Positions 36,014 to 45,110 of a stretch of DNA of 64,000 nucleotides are shown here, one piece after another (within the stretch, counting starts at the first letter, position 1; each line of letters opens with the position of its first letter). A program made the position numbers and the translations under genes. The notes under the pieces were generated by a model that saw nothing but the letters and a program-made list of their open reading frames with translations, ran no database searches and was not told the DNA's origin. Source of the stretch: an uncultured bacterium (GTDB taxonomy: Bacteria > Bacteroidota > Bacteroidia > Chitinophagales > CAIODY01); contig CAIODY010000081.1 in NCBI GenBank assembly GCA_903857255.1, positions 17,865 to 81,864 of the forward strand, written 5' to 3'.

Positions 36014-36988
36014 TTAATTGAAATAATTTTGAAACCACTGTTGAATAAAAAACATCGAAACAATTCCTGCCAACATCACCACTTTCATCACTGTGCTTAA
36101 AACCTTATACTGTTGTGGCTTTTCAGCTTTCCATAAACTCAATAAAACAAACAACAAAGGTAATTGCAGCAAAATAGAAACGTAAATATTCCAAGTGTTG
36201 AACAGCGAATAAAACATCCGTTGCCGATAAAAATGAAATTGAAACCAAGCAATGCAACACATTGTAACTGCTATTAAAATCGTAATTAAAAATTTTGCAG
36301 CATTCACTGAAAGCCATATTGGCAAAGTGTTACAGCCAGTTGCTTTATCGCCTTCTATATCCTGTAAATCTTTTAATAATTCTCTTATCCATTGGGTTAA
36401 AAATGCAAAAGCAGCAAAAACTAATGTTGCCAATAAAATAATTTGAACCACCACATCAAACTCGGGTTGACTATTGTAAAAAACAATTGGTTCAAAAAAA
36501 ATCGGCATCAGCAATGCAATGGCTGAAAGTAAAGCCACTGCTATATTTCCGACAATCGGTCGCTTTTTTAATTGCATAGCATACAGCCACAATAAGCCAG
36601 CAGCAGCTATTTGCAACGATGCCAAATGCAAACTTCGGAGTTGATAGGCTACTAAAGTTCCTAAAATTATTCCAATAATATTGATGCTGTAATAAAATTT
36701 TGAAGCTTGCGAAAAGCTGATAGTTTGGCTTATGTAAACCTTATTTGGCTTGTTTATTTTATCAGTTTCTACATCGCAAAAATCGTTGATAATATAACCT
36801 GCAGCATTGATGCAGAGCACACTTACCACCAATATCAAAAACCAAAACTCATTTAGATAAGGCGACAAATGTCCTTCGCCAATCACACAATTTTTCAGCA
36901 ACGGAATGATAATAAACCATCGTACAGCGTACATGGCAAAAGCTGTGAGCAATAAATTAATGGGGCGAATCAGTTTTAAATAATTCAT
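36014..36988 (-). CDS. UbiA-family prenyltransferase (GGGP-transferase-like)
   Basis: 324 residues with eight or nine membrane helices when started at ATG 36988 (MNYLKLIRPINLLLT). A start at 37045 would overlap the divergent gene and add 19 non-membrane residues. The two Asp-rich motifs are IINDFCDVETDKINKP (NDxxDxxxD) and LLKDLQDIEGDKATG (DxxDxxGD), which bind Mg-prenyl diphosphate. Family members attach prenyl chains to quinone, heme or glycerol-phosphate acceptors. In Bacteroidota, genes of this type beside maf are usually labelled geranylgeranylglycerol-phosphate geranylgeranyltransferase, but the acceptor is not readable from the sequence. Confidence 0.88.
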   Translation of the reverse strand: MNYLKLIRPINLLLTAFAMYAVRWFIIIPLLKNCVIGEGHLSPYLNEFWFLILVVSVLCINAAGYIINDFCDVETDKINKPNKVYISQTISFSQASKFYYSINIIGIILGTLVAYQLRSLHLASLQIAAAGLLWLYAMQLKKRPIVGNIAVALLSAIALLMPIFFEPIVFYNSQPEFDVVVQIILLATLVFAAFAFLTQWIRELLKDLQDIEGDKATGCNTLPIWLSVNAAKFLITILIAVTMCCIAWFQFHFYRQRMFYSLFNTWNIYVSILLQLPLLFVLLSLWKAEKPQQYKVLSTVMKVVMLAGIVSMFFIQQWFQNYFN

Positions 36989-37026
36989 AGCGCAATAATA
37001 CAACTGAAATTTTAGTGTTGAAATTG

Positions 37027-37034
37027 TAAGTTTG
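37027..37034 (+). promoter_or_regulatory. -7 element very close to nucleotidyltransferase ATG
   Basis: TAAGTTTG ends only four bases before the ATG at 37039, so transcription from it would give a leaderless or nearly leaderless mRNA. No good -33 element. Confidence 0.4.
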
Positions 37035-37038
37035 CAAA

Positions 37039-37731
37039 ATGACAAAAGAAGCTATCATTTTAGCAGGCGGTTTGGGTACACGATTGCAGTCGGTTGTAAG
37101 CGATGTGCCAAAGGCATTAGCGCCAGTTGCAGGTCAGCCATTTTTATACTTTTTATTGAAACAATTGAAGCAGCAAGGCTTTCAGCGATTAGTTTTTTCA
37201 TTAGGTTATAAACACGAATTGATTGAAGAATATTTGTGGGAATGGAAAGAAGATTTTGATATGGCTTTTGCCATTGAAGAAGAGCCATTGGGAACTGGCG
37301 GTGGCATTAGAAATGCGGTGTTAAGTACGAAAGAAAAAACAAGTTTTATTTTAAATGCTGATACTTTTTTTGATGTAAACTTGATGGATATGTTTCAGTT
37401 TCATCAGGCTCAAAATGCTGATTTGACAATTGCTTTGAAGCCATTAACAAATTTCAACCGCTATGGAATTGTATTACTGGATGAAGAAAAAAATATTGTT
37501 GGTTTTAAAGAAAAACAACCTACTGAAAGCGGATTGATTAACGGTGGTATTTATTTATTGACCAATCAATTGCTTACAGATTTTACTTTCCCACAAAAAT
37601 TCAGTTTTGAAAAAGATTTTTTAGAAACCCATTTACACTTTCATCATTTCAAAGGTTATGTTTCTGATGGCTATTTTATTGACATTGGTGTGCCTGAAGA
37701 TTTTGCAAAGGCGAATGTAGATTTGAAATAG
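37039..37731 (+). CDS. Sugar-1-phosphate nucleotidyltransferase, HddC-like
   Basis: 230 residues of the GT-A nucleotidyltransferase fold. The N-terminal signature LAGGLGTRLQSVVSDVPKAL and APVAGQPFLYFLL match enzymes that activate D-glycero-D-manno-heptose 1-phosphate (HddC) or mannose-1-phosphate with GTP. The Asp of ILNADTFFD coordinates the metal; EEPLGTGGGIRNA and FKEKQPTESGLINGGIYL complete the nucleotide and sugar site. It probably makes NDP-sugar for a surface glycan; no other glycan genes are adjacent, so the substrate stays open. It diverges from the prenyltransferase gene with a 50-base gap. Confidence 0.85.
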   Translation: MTKEAIILAGGLGTRLQSVVSDVPKALAPVAGQPFLYFLLKQLKQQGFQRLVFSLGYKHELIEEYLWEWKEDFDMAFAIEEEPLGTGGGIRNAVLSTKEKTSFILNADTFFDVNLMDMFQFHQAQNADLTIALKPLTNFNRYGIVLLDEEKNIVGFKEKQPTESGLINGGIYLLTNQLLTDFTFPQKFSFEKDFLETHLHFHHFKGYVSDGYFIDIGVPEDFAKANVDLK

Positions 37732-37743
37732 TTTAGCTTTACC

Positions 37744-38331
37744 TTAAATAAATTCAGCCACTGCACACACTTCCCATTTTTTATGTGCATGAATATTGAT
37801 GGCAATTTTAGTATAGTTTTTGTCTAAGCAAATATCACGATGTCCGCAAGAAGGCACATCATGGTCAATCAACCATTGCATGGCAATATCCAAGCCTGTT
37901 TCCATGCCATACGAACAACATTCAGCAAAATTATTTTCTTTACAATTTTGTCTTTTATGCCCTATCTCGCCACTGTTGCCCATTTCATTAGCATAACATT
38001 TTGCATCAGCATACAGTCGTTCATCATACACATAAGCTGGCAAAGCATTTTGCCGATTCAACTGGTTGATTAATGATTTTTTAAACGTCGAATTTTGCAA
38101 ATAGTTGCCATATTTTTTAGGTGCCTCATATTTCAACAACTCGATTTGAACAAATTGCTTAGGATACAATCGGGCTAAATTGATATACATAATCGCATCT
38201 CTCTCTGGTTGCGTCAAATAACTGATTTCATTAGCAGTACTGGCAGTTTTAATTTGCTCTGGCGTCCAATTGGCAGCATTAGATTGATAAAATGCCAAAC
38301 AATAAAAAAGAAAGAAAAGAAATGCTTTCAT
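37744..38331 (-). CDS. Secreted CAP/SCP-domain protein
   Basis: 195 residues with signal peptide (about 1-19, ending SNA). The CAP fold is indicated by RDAIMYINLARLYPKQF (helix 1), LYADAKCYANEMGNSGEIGHKRQNCKENNFAECCSYG (His and Glu of the CAP cavity) and DVPSCGHRDICLDKNYTKIAINI (GHR motif, second His). Six or more cysteines could form disulfides, consistent with export. Bacterial CAP proteins are often of unknown role; some bind lipids or act as proteases. Tail-to-tail with the nucleotidyltransferase, with a 12-base gap. Confidence 0.88.
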   Translation of the reverse strand: MKAFLFFLFYCLAFYQSNAANWTPEQIKTASTANEISYLTQPERDAIMYINLARLYPKQFVQIELLKYEAPKKYGNYLQNSTFKKSLINQLNRQNALPAYVYDERLYADAKCYANEMGNSGEIGHKRQNCKENNFAECCSYGMETGLDIAMQWLIDHDVPSCGHRDICLDKNYTKIAINIHAHKKWEVCAVAEFI

Positions 38332-38452
38332 AACATTTGATTTAGTTGAGTGTTATACGACAGCAACAAAAAAACGTTTCAAAAAAATATACGTTGGCTT
38401 CTGTTTGCTTAAATGAAAAGCAAGCCTCAACTTAGCGGATTCTAAAAATTCA

Positions 38453-38509
38453 AAAGGCACAAATGCACGAATATTTTTTTTAAAAAAACTTCGTGTTCTT
38501 TGTGCCTTT
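38453..38509. repeat. Imperfect inverted repeat directly before uvrA
   Basis: AAAGGCACAAATGCACGAA (38453-38471) faces TTCGTGTTCTTTGTGCCTTT (38490-38509), 17-18 pairs with a small bulge, around an A/T loop. It ends 13 bases before the uvrA ATG, so it would be in the promoter or leader. CTTTGTGCCTTTGTG-type sequences recur between Bacteroidota genes in my experience, so this may be a short mobile repeat. Confidence 0.6.
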
Positions 38510-38522
38510 GTGAGCAACTATT

Positions 38523-41390
38523 ATGGCAAAAAAGAAACTTCCTGCAATCAGCGAATACGAAATAGAGCATTTAAGTGTGTATGGCGCAAGGGTACACAAT
38601 CTGAAAAATATTGATGTGCATTTGCCACGAAATAAAATGGTTGTGATTACAGGCATTAGTGGCAGCGGCAAATCATCGTTAGCCTTTGATACTATTTATG
38701 CCGAAGGTCAACGCCGCTACATGGAAAGTTTTTCGGCCTATGCAAGGCAATTTATTGGCGCACTCGAAAGACCTGATGTAGATAAGGTTACAGGGCTTTC
38801 ACCGGTGATTGCGATTGAACAAAAAACTACGAATAAAAATCCACGGAGCACAGTTGGTACAGTAACAGAAATTTATGATTTCGTTCGTTTGTTGTATGCT
38901 CGTGTAGGTGAAGCATACAGCTATGCCACAGGAAAAAAAATGGTTCGTTATTCTGAAGAACAAATCATTGAACATATTTTAACTAACTACGCCGAAAAGA
39001 AAATTGGCATTCTTACACCTTTGGTAAAAGGCAGAAAAGGACATTATCGCGAATTGTTTGAACAGTTGCGAAAGCAAGGCTACACCAAGGTTCGCATTGA
39101 TGGTGAAATTGAAAACATCACTGATAAAATGCAGGTGGACAGATTTAAAATCCACGACATTGAACTCATCATTGACAGATTAGAAGTAGGCGAAGAAGAT
39201 TTAGCACGAATAAAATCATCATCGCTTTTAGCCATGAATATGGGCAAAGGCGAAATGATGGTGCTCGATTTTGAAACCAACAAAGTTGAGCGATTGAGCA
39301 AAACTCTGATGTGTGCCGATACTGGCATTTCTTACGAAGAACCATCGCCCAATTCATTTTCATTCAACTCACCTTATGGTGCTTGTCCGTTTTGCAAAGG
39401 GCTTGGAACAATTTACCGAGTGAATGAAAAATTAGTCATTCCAGATGAAAAGAAATCTATCCAACAAGGCGGCATTGCTGCATTAGGCGAATACAAAGAA
39501 AATTTTGTGTTCATGCAAATACGGGCGTTGGCAAAAAAATATAAGTTTGAATTAACCGATGCCATCAACACTTTGCCTGTGGAAGCAAAACACATCATCA
39601 TGTATGGCAATGGCGAAGGTCGCATCAGCACTGATTATTCGGCTGGTGCAAATTTTGGCAAGGCTAATTACGATTTAACTTTTGAAGGCATTATGCCCAT
39701 GCTCGAAAGATATTTCAATGATACACAAAGCGAAAGTGTTCGCAAATGGGCAGAAGGTTTTATGGAATTGAAAGAGTGTGAAAGTTGCCATGGAAGCCGC
39801 CTGAAACAGGAGGCTTTATATTTTAAAATCAACGAAAAAAATATTGCTGAATTATCAGCTATGGACATCAGCGATTTGTATAATTGGTTTGAGCATTTAT
39901 ACGAACGATTAAATGACAAACAACAATTGATTGCAAAAGAATTGTTGAAAGAAATTTCTACCCGAATAAAATTCTTGCTGGATGTTGGTTTGAATTATCT
40001 AAATCTGAACCGCCCAAGTAGAAGCCTTAGTGGTGGTGAATCACAGCGGATTAGATTAGCAACTCAAATTGGTTCGCAACTCACGGGCATCACTTATATT
40101 TTAGATGAACCCAGCATTGGTTTGCATCAACGCGATAATCAAAAACTGATTGCATCATTAAGAAACTTAACTGAAATCGGTAACACCGTTTTGATTGTAG
40201 AACACGATGAAGAAATTATGCAAGCCGCAGATTACATTGTTGACATCGGACCCAAAGCTGGCGAACATGGCGGCAGAGTGATGGCGCAAGGCACTTATGC
40301 TGAGATTTTAAAACAGTCATCGCTCACAACAAATTATTTGGGTGGTCATCAGCAAATACCAATTCCGAAAAAAAGAAGAGAAGGTAGCGGCGAACAGATT
40401 GTGCTGACTGGTTGCAAAGGAAACAATCTGAAAAATGTTTCAGTTTCGTTTCCATTGGGCAAAATGACTGTTGTTACTGGTGTTTCAGGCAGTGGTAAAT
40501 CAACTATTGTGAATGAAACTTTGTATCCATTGTTGATGCAACATTGCTTCAACAGCAAAATGAAAGTATTGCCTTATGATAAAATTGAAGGCTTAAAGCA
40601 TATTGATAAAGTGATTGAAATTGACCAATCGCCCATTGGTCGCAGCCCACGAAGTAATCCAGCTACTTACATCAATGTATTTGCCGACATCCGAAATTTA
40701 TTTGCGATGTTGCCCGAAGCAAAAATAAGAGGTTATAAAGCTGGCAGATTTTCATTCAATGTAAAAGGCGGACGTTGCGAAACCTGCGAAGGTGGCGGTA
40801 TGAAGCAAATTGAAATGAATTTTTTACCCGATGTAGAAGTGTTGTGTGAAAAATGTTTTGGTAAAAGATTTAACAGAGAAACGCTCGAAATCCGCTACCG
40901 TGGCAAATCTATCAGCGATGTGCTGGACATGACGGTGGAAGATGCTGTAAATTTATTTGAAAATATTCCGAACATTCATCGCCGAATAAAAACTTTACAA
41001 GATGTTGGCTTGGGTTATATCCGTTTAGGGCAATCGGCTACAACCTTGAGTGGTGGCGAAGCACAACGTGTGAAGTTAGCCACTGAATTATCGAAAATAG
41101 ATACTGGCAACACGTTTTATATTTTAGATGAACCTACCACAGGTTTGCATTTTGAAGACATCAGAGTGTTGATGGAAGTGATTGGGAAATTGGTAGAAAA
41201 GAAAAACACAGTACTCATCATCGAACACAATTTAGATGTCATAAAATTAGCCGACCATGTGATTGATATTGGACCTGAAGGTGGCAATGCTGGCGGACAA
41301 GTATTGTTTACAGGCACTCCCGAAGAATTAGCAAAATCAGGCGTTGGTTACACTTCTAAATTTTTGAAGCCTTTGTTTGCAAAGAAATAA
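38523..41390 (+). CDS. uvrA: Excinuclease ABC subunit A
   Basis: DNA damage-recognition ATPase of nucleotide excision repair; works as a dimer with UvrB. 955 residues. Two ABC modules: Walker A GISGSGKSSLAFDT (about 43-56) with signature LSGGESQRIRLA, and Walker A GVSGSGKST (about 654-662) with signature LSGGEAQRVKLA. Zinc modules CPFCKGLGT / CESCHGSR and CETCEGGGM / CEKCFGKR are intact, including the C-terminal finger needed for damage binding. Standard family length. An inverted-repeat element lies immediately upstream. No LexA-type SOS box was recognised. Confidence 0.97.
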   Translation: MAKKKLPAISEYEIEHLSVYGARVHNLKNIDVHLPRNKMVVITGISGSGKSSLAFDTIYAEGQRRYMESFSAYARQFIGALERPDVDKVTGLSPVIAIEQKTTNKNPRSTVGTVTEIYDFVRLLYARVGEAYSYATGKKMVRYSEEQIIEHILTNYAEKKIGILTPLVKGRKGHYRELFEQLRKQGYTKVRIDGEIENITDKMQVDRFKIHDIELIIDRLEVGEEDLARIKSSSLLAMNMGKGEMMVLDFETNKVERLSKTLMCADTGISYEEPSPNSFSFNSPYGACPFCKGLGTIYRVNEKLVIPDEKKSIQQGGIAALGEYKENFVFMQIRALAKKYKFELTDAINTLPVEAKHIIMYGNGEGRISTDYSAGANFGKANYDLTFEGIMPMLERYFNDTQSESVRKWAEGFMELKECESCHGSRLKQEALYFKINEKNIAELSAMDISDLYNWFEHLYERLNDKQQLIAKELLKEISTRIKFLLDVGLNYLNLNRPSRSLSGGESQRIRLATQIGSQLTGITYILDEPSIGLHQRDNQKLIASLRNLTEIGNTVLIVEHDEEIMQAADYIVDIGPKAGEHGGRVMAQGTYAEILKQSSLTTNYLGGHQQIPIPKKRREGSGEQIVLTGCKGNNLKNVSVSFPLGKMTVVTGVSGSGKSTIVNETLYPLLMQHCFNSKMKVLPYDKIEGLKHIDKVIEIDQSPIGRSPRSNPATYINVFADIRNLFAMLPEAKIRGYKAGRFSFNVKGGRCETCEGGGMKQIEMNFLPDVEVLCEKCFGKRFNRETLEIRYRGKSISDVLDMTVEDAVNLFENIPNIHRRIKTLQDVGLGYIRLGQSATTLSGGEAQRVKLATELSKIDTGNTFYILDEPTTGLHFEDIRVLMEVIGKLVEKKNTVLIIEHNLDVIKLADHVIDIGPEGGNAGGQVLFTGTPEELAKSGVGYTSKFLKPLFAKK

Positions 41391-41439
41391 GAATGGTTAT
41401 TTATTGAAATAGTTTTCTACTTTTGGGTAAACATATTTC

Positions 41440-41487
41440 TTGAAAAAAGCCATATTCATTTTTGCGTTTTTTTTTGCGCTTCGCTAA
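41440..41487 (+). other. Out-of-frame signal peptide of the next gene (9-T run)
   Basis: TTG at 41440 opens MKKAIFIFAFFFALR and a stop at 41485. The run of nine T at 41467-41475 lies within it. With ten T the frame would continue as ...FFFCASLTHAQ and join, in frame, the protein at 41499. So the natural N-terminus of that protein is cut off by a one-base deficit in a homopolymer: real phase variation, mutation, or sequencing error. Confidence 0.75.
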
Positions 41488-41498
41488 CGCATGCACAA

Positions 41499-42938
41499 GT
41501 GCATAAACTAACCTATGGCGAAACATTCAACTTTAATGTAGGTGATGAAATCTATTGGACACTTTACAGTGCTTATTGTTATATACCAACCTATAATAAT
41601 CAGAATTACAAAAAAGTAATTTCAAAAACCTACTCTGCTTTACACGATACCATTTTTTATCAGTTCAGCAACATTCAGTTAATCAATGAGCAAGACCCTC
41701 CGTATAATTTAAAATCACAATCGCTAAGTAAATTCAATAGTTCATTTGTTGTAACGAATTTAAACGATACTATTTTTATTTTGAATGGAACAGATTCTAC
41801 TAATCTCAATATTACAGCAACACATTATTTAGACACTGTTCGCTATTGCAATAAATATGTTTCGAGTTTGCAAAATCATGATTTCGAACATTGGTCTGAT
41901 ACTTTATGTATTGAAGGATTAGGATGGTTCTTTACTGAATCTGCTGCTTGCGGAAGCAACGGAAGTTATTACGAAGAACAACTTGCTGGCTACAAAAAAG
42001 GAACGGACTCTTGTGGCAACATCCCAGCACAATTAAAATCAGCTATTAATTATGTTACCAATTGTTTGACTGCCCGTGAAATGTATGATGCTCAAATTGG
42101 CGATGAATATATTTTTGAAAGAACAATAGAAGGTAAACCTACTGAAACTATCTATCGGCAAGTGGTTGCGTTGAATTATTACAACAACAATAAAAGTTTG
42201 AAAATTGATTGGAAAGAAAAAAATATGAAAGCCGCCACACAATTCAATTGTGTAGCTTGTATGAATGATACTATTACAACAATAGATATTACAAATCTGG
42301 ATACTTGTTATATTGTAAACGATTTTCCTTTCGATTACGATATGGCAAACCATTATAAAGAAATCACTTCTGCAATCCCTTGTAACATTTCACATCCGCA
42401 ATATTATTTTAACCGACAGAAATTAGATTATAAAAGTTGTCCAGCGGAGTTTCTTATTACTTGTGATGTTTACCATGACTATTATAAAGGTATTGGATTT
42501 TTGCAAAAGATAAATTTTGGAGCGGTAATGCCATTTGCTTACCAATATAGCGATAGTTGCAAACCTAATACAACCAATAATAGGGACACCACCGAAACTT
42601 TGTTGTACGTTAAAAACAAATTTTACAATTGCGGTTCAGTGCCTTCTATTTTTAATACTGAATTTAAGAATGAAACAGCGCATTATATCAATATCATGCC
42701 CAATCCGATTAAAAGTGGTGATGATGTAATTGCTTATAAAACAAACTCATCTGAATTATCTAAAGTTGCTTTTGTTGATGAAGTAGGAAGATTTTACAGC
42801 ACCATTCAAAACCCTATTTGCGAAAAAGCAAACAGCACTTTTATTATTCCACATGATTATTTTCATATAGGCTTAAACATCATTGCTTTTGAATTTGCTG
42901 ATGGGCATCGTGAAATAACAAAAGTAGTAGTGTATTGA
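41499..42938 (+). CDS. Type IX-secreted protein with C-terminal sorting domain, N-terminus frameshifted
   Basis: 479 residues from GTG 41499, the only plausible in-frame start codon, but the true N-terminus is probably the signal peptide at 41440-41475 in the -1 frame. The body (about 1-385) has no recognised domain; it contains two similar stretches rich in Asn, Asp, Tyr and many Cys (for example FNVGDEIYWTLYSAYC and AQIGDEYIFERTIEGK), suggesting duplicated beta modules. The last 80 residues are a type A sorting domain: INIMPNPIKSGDDVIAY, ELSKVAFVDEVGRFYST, FIIPHDYFHIGLNIIAFEFADGHREITKVVVY. Likely exported by the PorV-dependent system and surface attached when in frame. Function unknown. Confidence 0.78.
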   Translation: MHKLTYGETFNFNVGDEIYWTLYSAYCYIPTYNNQNYKKVISKTYSALHDTIFYQFSNIQLINEQDPPYNLKSQSLSKFNSSFVVTNLNDTIFILNGTDSTNLNITATHYLDTVRYCNKYVSSLQNHDFEHWSDTLCIEGLGWFFTESAACGSNGSYYEEQLAGYKKGTDSCGNIPAQLKSAINYVTNCLTAREMYDAQIGDEYIFERTIEGKPTETIYRQVVALNYYNNNKSLKIDWKEKNMKAATQFNCVACMNDTITTIDITNLDTCYIVNDFPFDYDMANHYKEITSAIPCNISHPQYYFNRQKLDYKSCPAEFLITCDVYHDYYKGIGFLQKINFGAVMPFAYQYSDSCKPNTTNNRDTTETLLYVKNKFYNCGSVPSIFNTEFKNETAHYINIMPNPIKSGDDVIAYKTNSSELSKVAFVDEVGRFYSTIQNPICEKANSTFIIPHDYFHIGLNIIAFEFADGHREITKVVVY

Positions 42939-43022
42939 TTTTTTTCAAACATCAATTTCCCCAAAGATACTCCTATCTTGCAGCAAGCCCTTTAAATAAC
43001 TTGATACAAGTGAGTTATCTTT

Positions 43023-43526
43023 TCAGCTTAAAAAAGCAATCGGCTCATTTACTTCTATTCCGATTTTTACATAAATCATTTCTTGCAACGTAGTAGAAAC
43101 TGAAATGCCAATATAATCAGGTGTTATTGCAAATTTTTTGTGTTGTCGTTCTACCAAAACTGACACTTGTAGTTTTTTCAAATTGATGTTCATTAAGGGT
43201 TGTAAGGCATAAAATAAAGTTTTACCCGAATTACTTACATCATCTACAACAATCACTGCTTTATTTTCTAAATCAACATCGCAGTTTAATTCAATTGGTT
43301 TTTTCAATTGATTTTCTTTATCAATTTTTATTGAACCTACTTGCACTTTTAATGAATTTTCTTTCCGAATTTCTTCTGCTAAAAATTCGGCGATAAACAA
43401 CCCCCTATCAACAATTCCCAGCAATACAATTTCTTTTTCTTGAAAATTATTTTCAAAAATTTCAATAGCAATTCGTTTCAATTTGCTTTTGATTTCGCTG
43501 GCAGATAAAATTATCGTTTCACTCAT
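43023..43526 (-). CDS. PyrR-like phosphoribosyltransferase
   Basis: 167 residues, type I phosphoribosyltransferase fold. The PRPP-binding loop AVIVVDDVSNSGKTLFYAL (about 88-106) is a good match to the family; the N-terminal LLGIVDRGLFIAEFLAEEI is the usual hood region. It resembles PyrR, the bifunctional uracil phosphoribosyltransferase and pyrimidine regulator, but no pyrimidine genes are adjacent, so it could also salvage hypoxanthine or guanine. It lies 10 bases downstream of arginine decarboxylase and is probably co-transcribed. Calling it PyrR would be over-precise. Confidence 0.82.
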   Translation of the reverse strand: MSETIILSASEIKSKLKRIAIEIFENNFQEKEIVLLGIVDRGLFIAEFLAEEIRKENSLKVQVGSIKIDKENQLKKPIELNCDVDLENKAVIVVDDVSNSGKTLFYALQPLMNINLKKLQVSVLVERQHKKFAITPDYIGISVSTTLQEMIYVKIGIEVNEPIAFLS

Positions 43527-43536
43527 TTTTTTAATA

Positions 43537-44928
43537 TTAATAGCCTAAAATTTTCATCATGCTTTCAGCAGTTTGTTCACGGCGAAATAATTTATCGGTG
43601 ATGTTTCCATCTTCATCCATTTGTATCAAAATATGCTTCGGAGCCGGCACTAAGCAGTGTTTTATTCCGCCATATCCGCTTAATGATTCTTGATAAGCAC
43701 CTGTATGAAAGAAGCCAATATACAAGGGTTCTTTGTTGTAAATTTTTGGTAAATAAATTTGCGAAACATGCACTTCACTATTATAATAATCATGACTATC
43801 GCAAGTTAATCCCCCTAAATTTACGCGATGATATTCATGGTCCCAACCATTCACGGGCAGCATGATAAATTTTTGTCCAATGCCCCAAGTATCAGGTAAT
43901 GTAGTGATGAATGAGGAATCAATCATGTACCATAACTCTTGGTCATTTTGCCATTTTTGTGAAAGCACTTTATAAATAGCTGCACCACTTTCACCTACTG
44001 TATAACTACCAAACTCGGTATAGATATGGGGTACAGGCACTTTAGCTTTTTTGCAAGCATTTTTTATTTGCAACACAATTTCGCTAATCATGTATTCATA
44101 ATCATAATTGAATGAAAGCGAATTACGAATTGGGAAACCGCCGCCAATATTGATAGAATCTAAATCAGCACATTCTTTTTTCAATTCGCAATACACATTT
44201 AATGCTTTGTTTAATTCGCTCCAATAATATGCATCATCTTTAATTCCTGTATTGATAAAGAAATGCAACATCTTCAATTTGAACTTTGGATTCTCTGCAA
44301 TTTTATCGCGATAAAAGCTCTGAATATCGCGACTTCTGATGCCCAAGCGGCTGGTGTAAAATTGAAATTGCGGCTCCTCTTCGGCTGCTATTCTAATACC
44401 GATATTGCACGATTCGGTTTTAACCAATTTCTCATAATCTTTTATTTCATCTTTATTATCTAAAATAGGTGTTACATTGAAACCCTCATTAATCAAGGTA
44501 CTCAGCTTTCTCGTGTAAGTTTTTGTTTTAAAACCATTGCTAATGATTTTAGTGGTTTTATCAATTTTTTTTCTTTTGTAGAGGCGTTGAATAATTTCAA
44601 TATCAGTAGCAAATGATGTTTCTAAATGGATATTATTTTTTAAGGCTTCTTCCAAAATAAAACTAAAATGACTGCTTTTGGTGCAATAGCAATAATTGTA
44701 ATCAGCTTTGTAACCATGTTGTTTAAAAGCCTTTGCAAACATGCGTTTGGCTTCTTGTATTTGCTCTGATATCTTGGGTAAATAAGATAATTTTAATGGC
44801 GTACCATATTTTTTTATCAAGTGCGATAAATCAATATCATTAAAAAAAAGTTTGTTGTCTTTTAATTTAAATCCTTGTTGAGGAAAGTCGAAAGTTTGGT
44901 GAATGAGGTCGCTATAGCGGTTGTTCAT
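43537..44928 (-). CDS. speA: Arginine decarboxylase (fold III PLP enzyme)
   Basis: 463 residues, alanine-racemase-type fold III decarboxylase. The PLP lysine is expected in YNYCYCTKSSHF (about 77-88), and the phosphate-binding glycine stretch is INIGGGFPI. The C-terminal substrate site has the Cys-Asp pair in GGLTCDSHDYY and the aromatic loop GAYQESLSGYGG. It resembles the short Bacteroidota form of biosynthetic arginine decarboxylase, making agmatine and hence polyamines, rather than the roughly 650-residue E. coli SpeA. A diaminopimelate or carboxynorspermidine decarboxylase is the alternative. It heads the operon with the phosphoribosyltransferase gene. Confidence 0.8.
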   Translation of the reverse strand: MNNRYSDLIHQTFDFPQQGFKLKDNKLFFNDIDLSHLIKKYGTPLKLSYLPKISEQIQEAKRMFAKAFKQHGYKADYNYCYCTKSSHFSFILEEALKNNIHLETSFATDIEIIQRLYKRKKIDKTTKIISNGFKTKTYTRKLSTLINEGFNVTPILDNKDEIKDYEKLVKTESCNIGIRIAAEEEPQFQFYTSRLGIRSRDIQSFYRDKIAENPKFKLKMLHFFINTGIKDDAYYWSELNKALNVYCELKKECADLDSINIGGGFPIRNSLSFNYDYEYMISEIVLQIKNACKKAKVPVPHIYTEFGSYTVGESGAAIYKVLSQKWQNDQELWYMIDSSFITTLPDTWGIGQKFIMLPVNGWDHEYHRVNLGGLTCDSHDYYNSEVHVSQIYLPKIYNKEPLYIGFFHTGAYQESLSGYGGIKHCLVPAPKHILIQMDEDGNITDKLFRREQTAESMMKILGY

Positions 44929-45046
44929 TGATGGTTTTAAAATTTGAAAATAATACTACAAAAAACTTCGGGTTAAATGTAAAAATGAATTTTGTTTTTT
45001 GAAGAACTTTCGATGTGATTTTTGTAATATTTTTTGTAGGATTTCA

Positions 45047-45061
45047 CAGTGTTGAACACTG
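45047..45061. promoter_or_regulatory. 15-bp palindrome between hutI and arginine decarboxylase genes
   Basis: CAGTGTT-G-AACACTG, a perfect 7-bp inverted repeat, about 120 bases upstream of the arginine decarboxylase start and 50 bases past the hutI stop. A candidate operator; there is no T tail for a terminator. Confidence 0.35.
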
Positions 45062-45110
45062 CTAATCTTTTAAGCTAATTTTTAGAGAATGTACACAGCT
45101 ATCTTTTTTT

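Noticed and set aside
45047..45061. Palindrome as terminator of hutI
   Set aside because: No run of T on either side; kept only as a possible operator.
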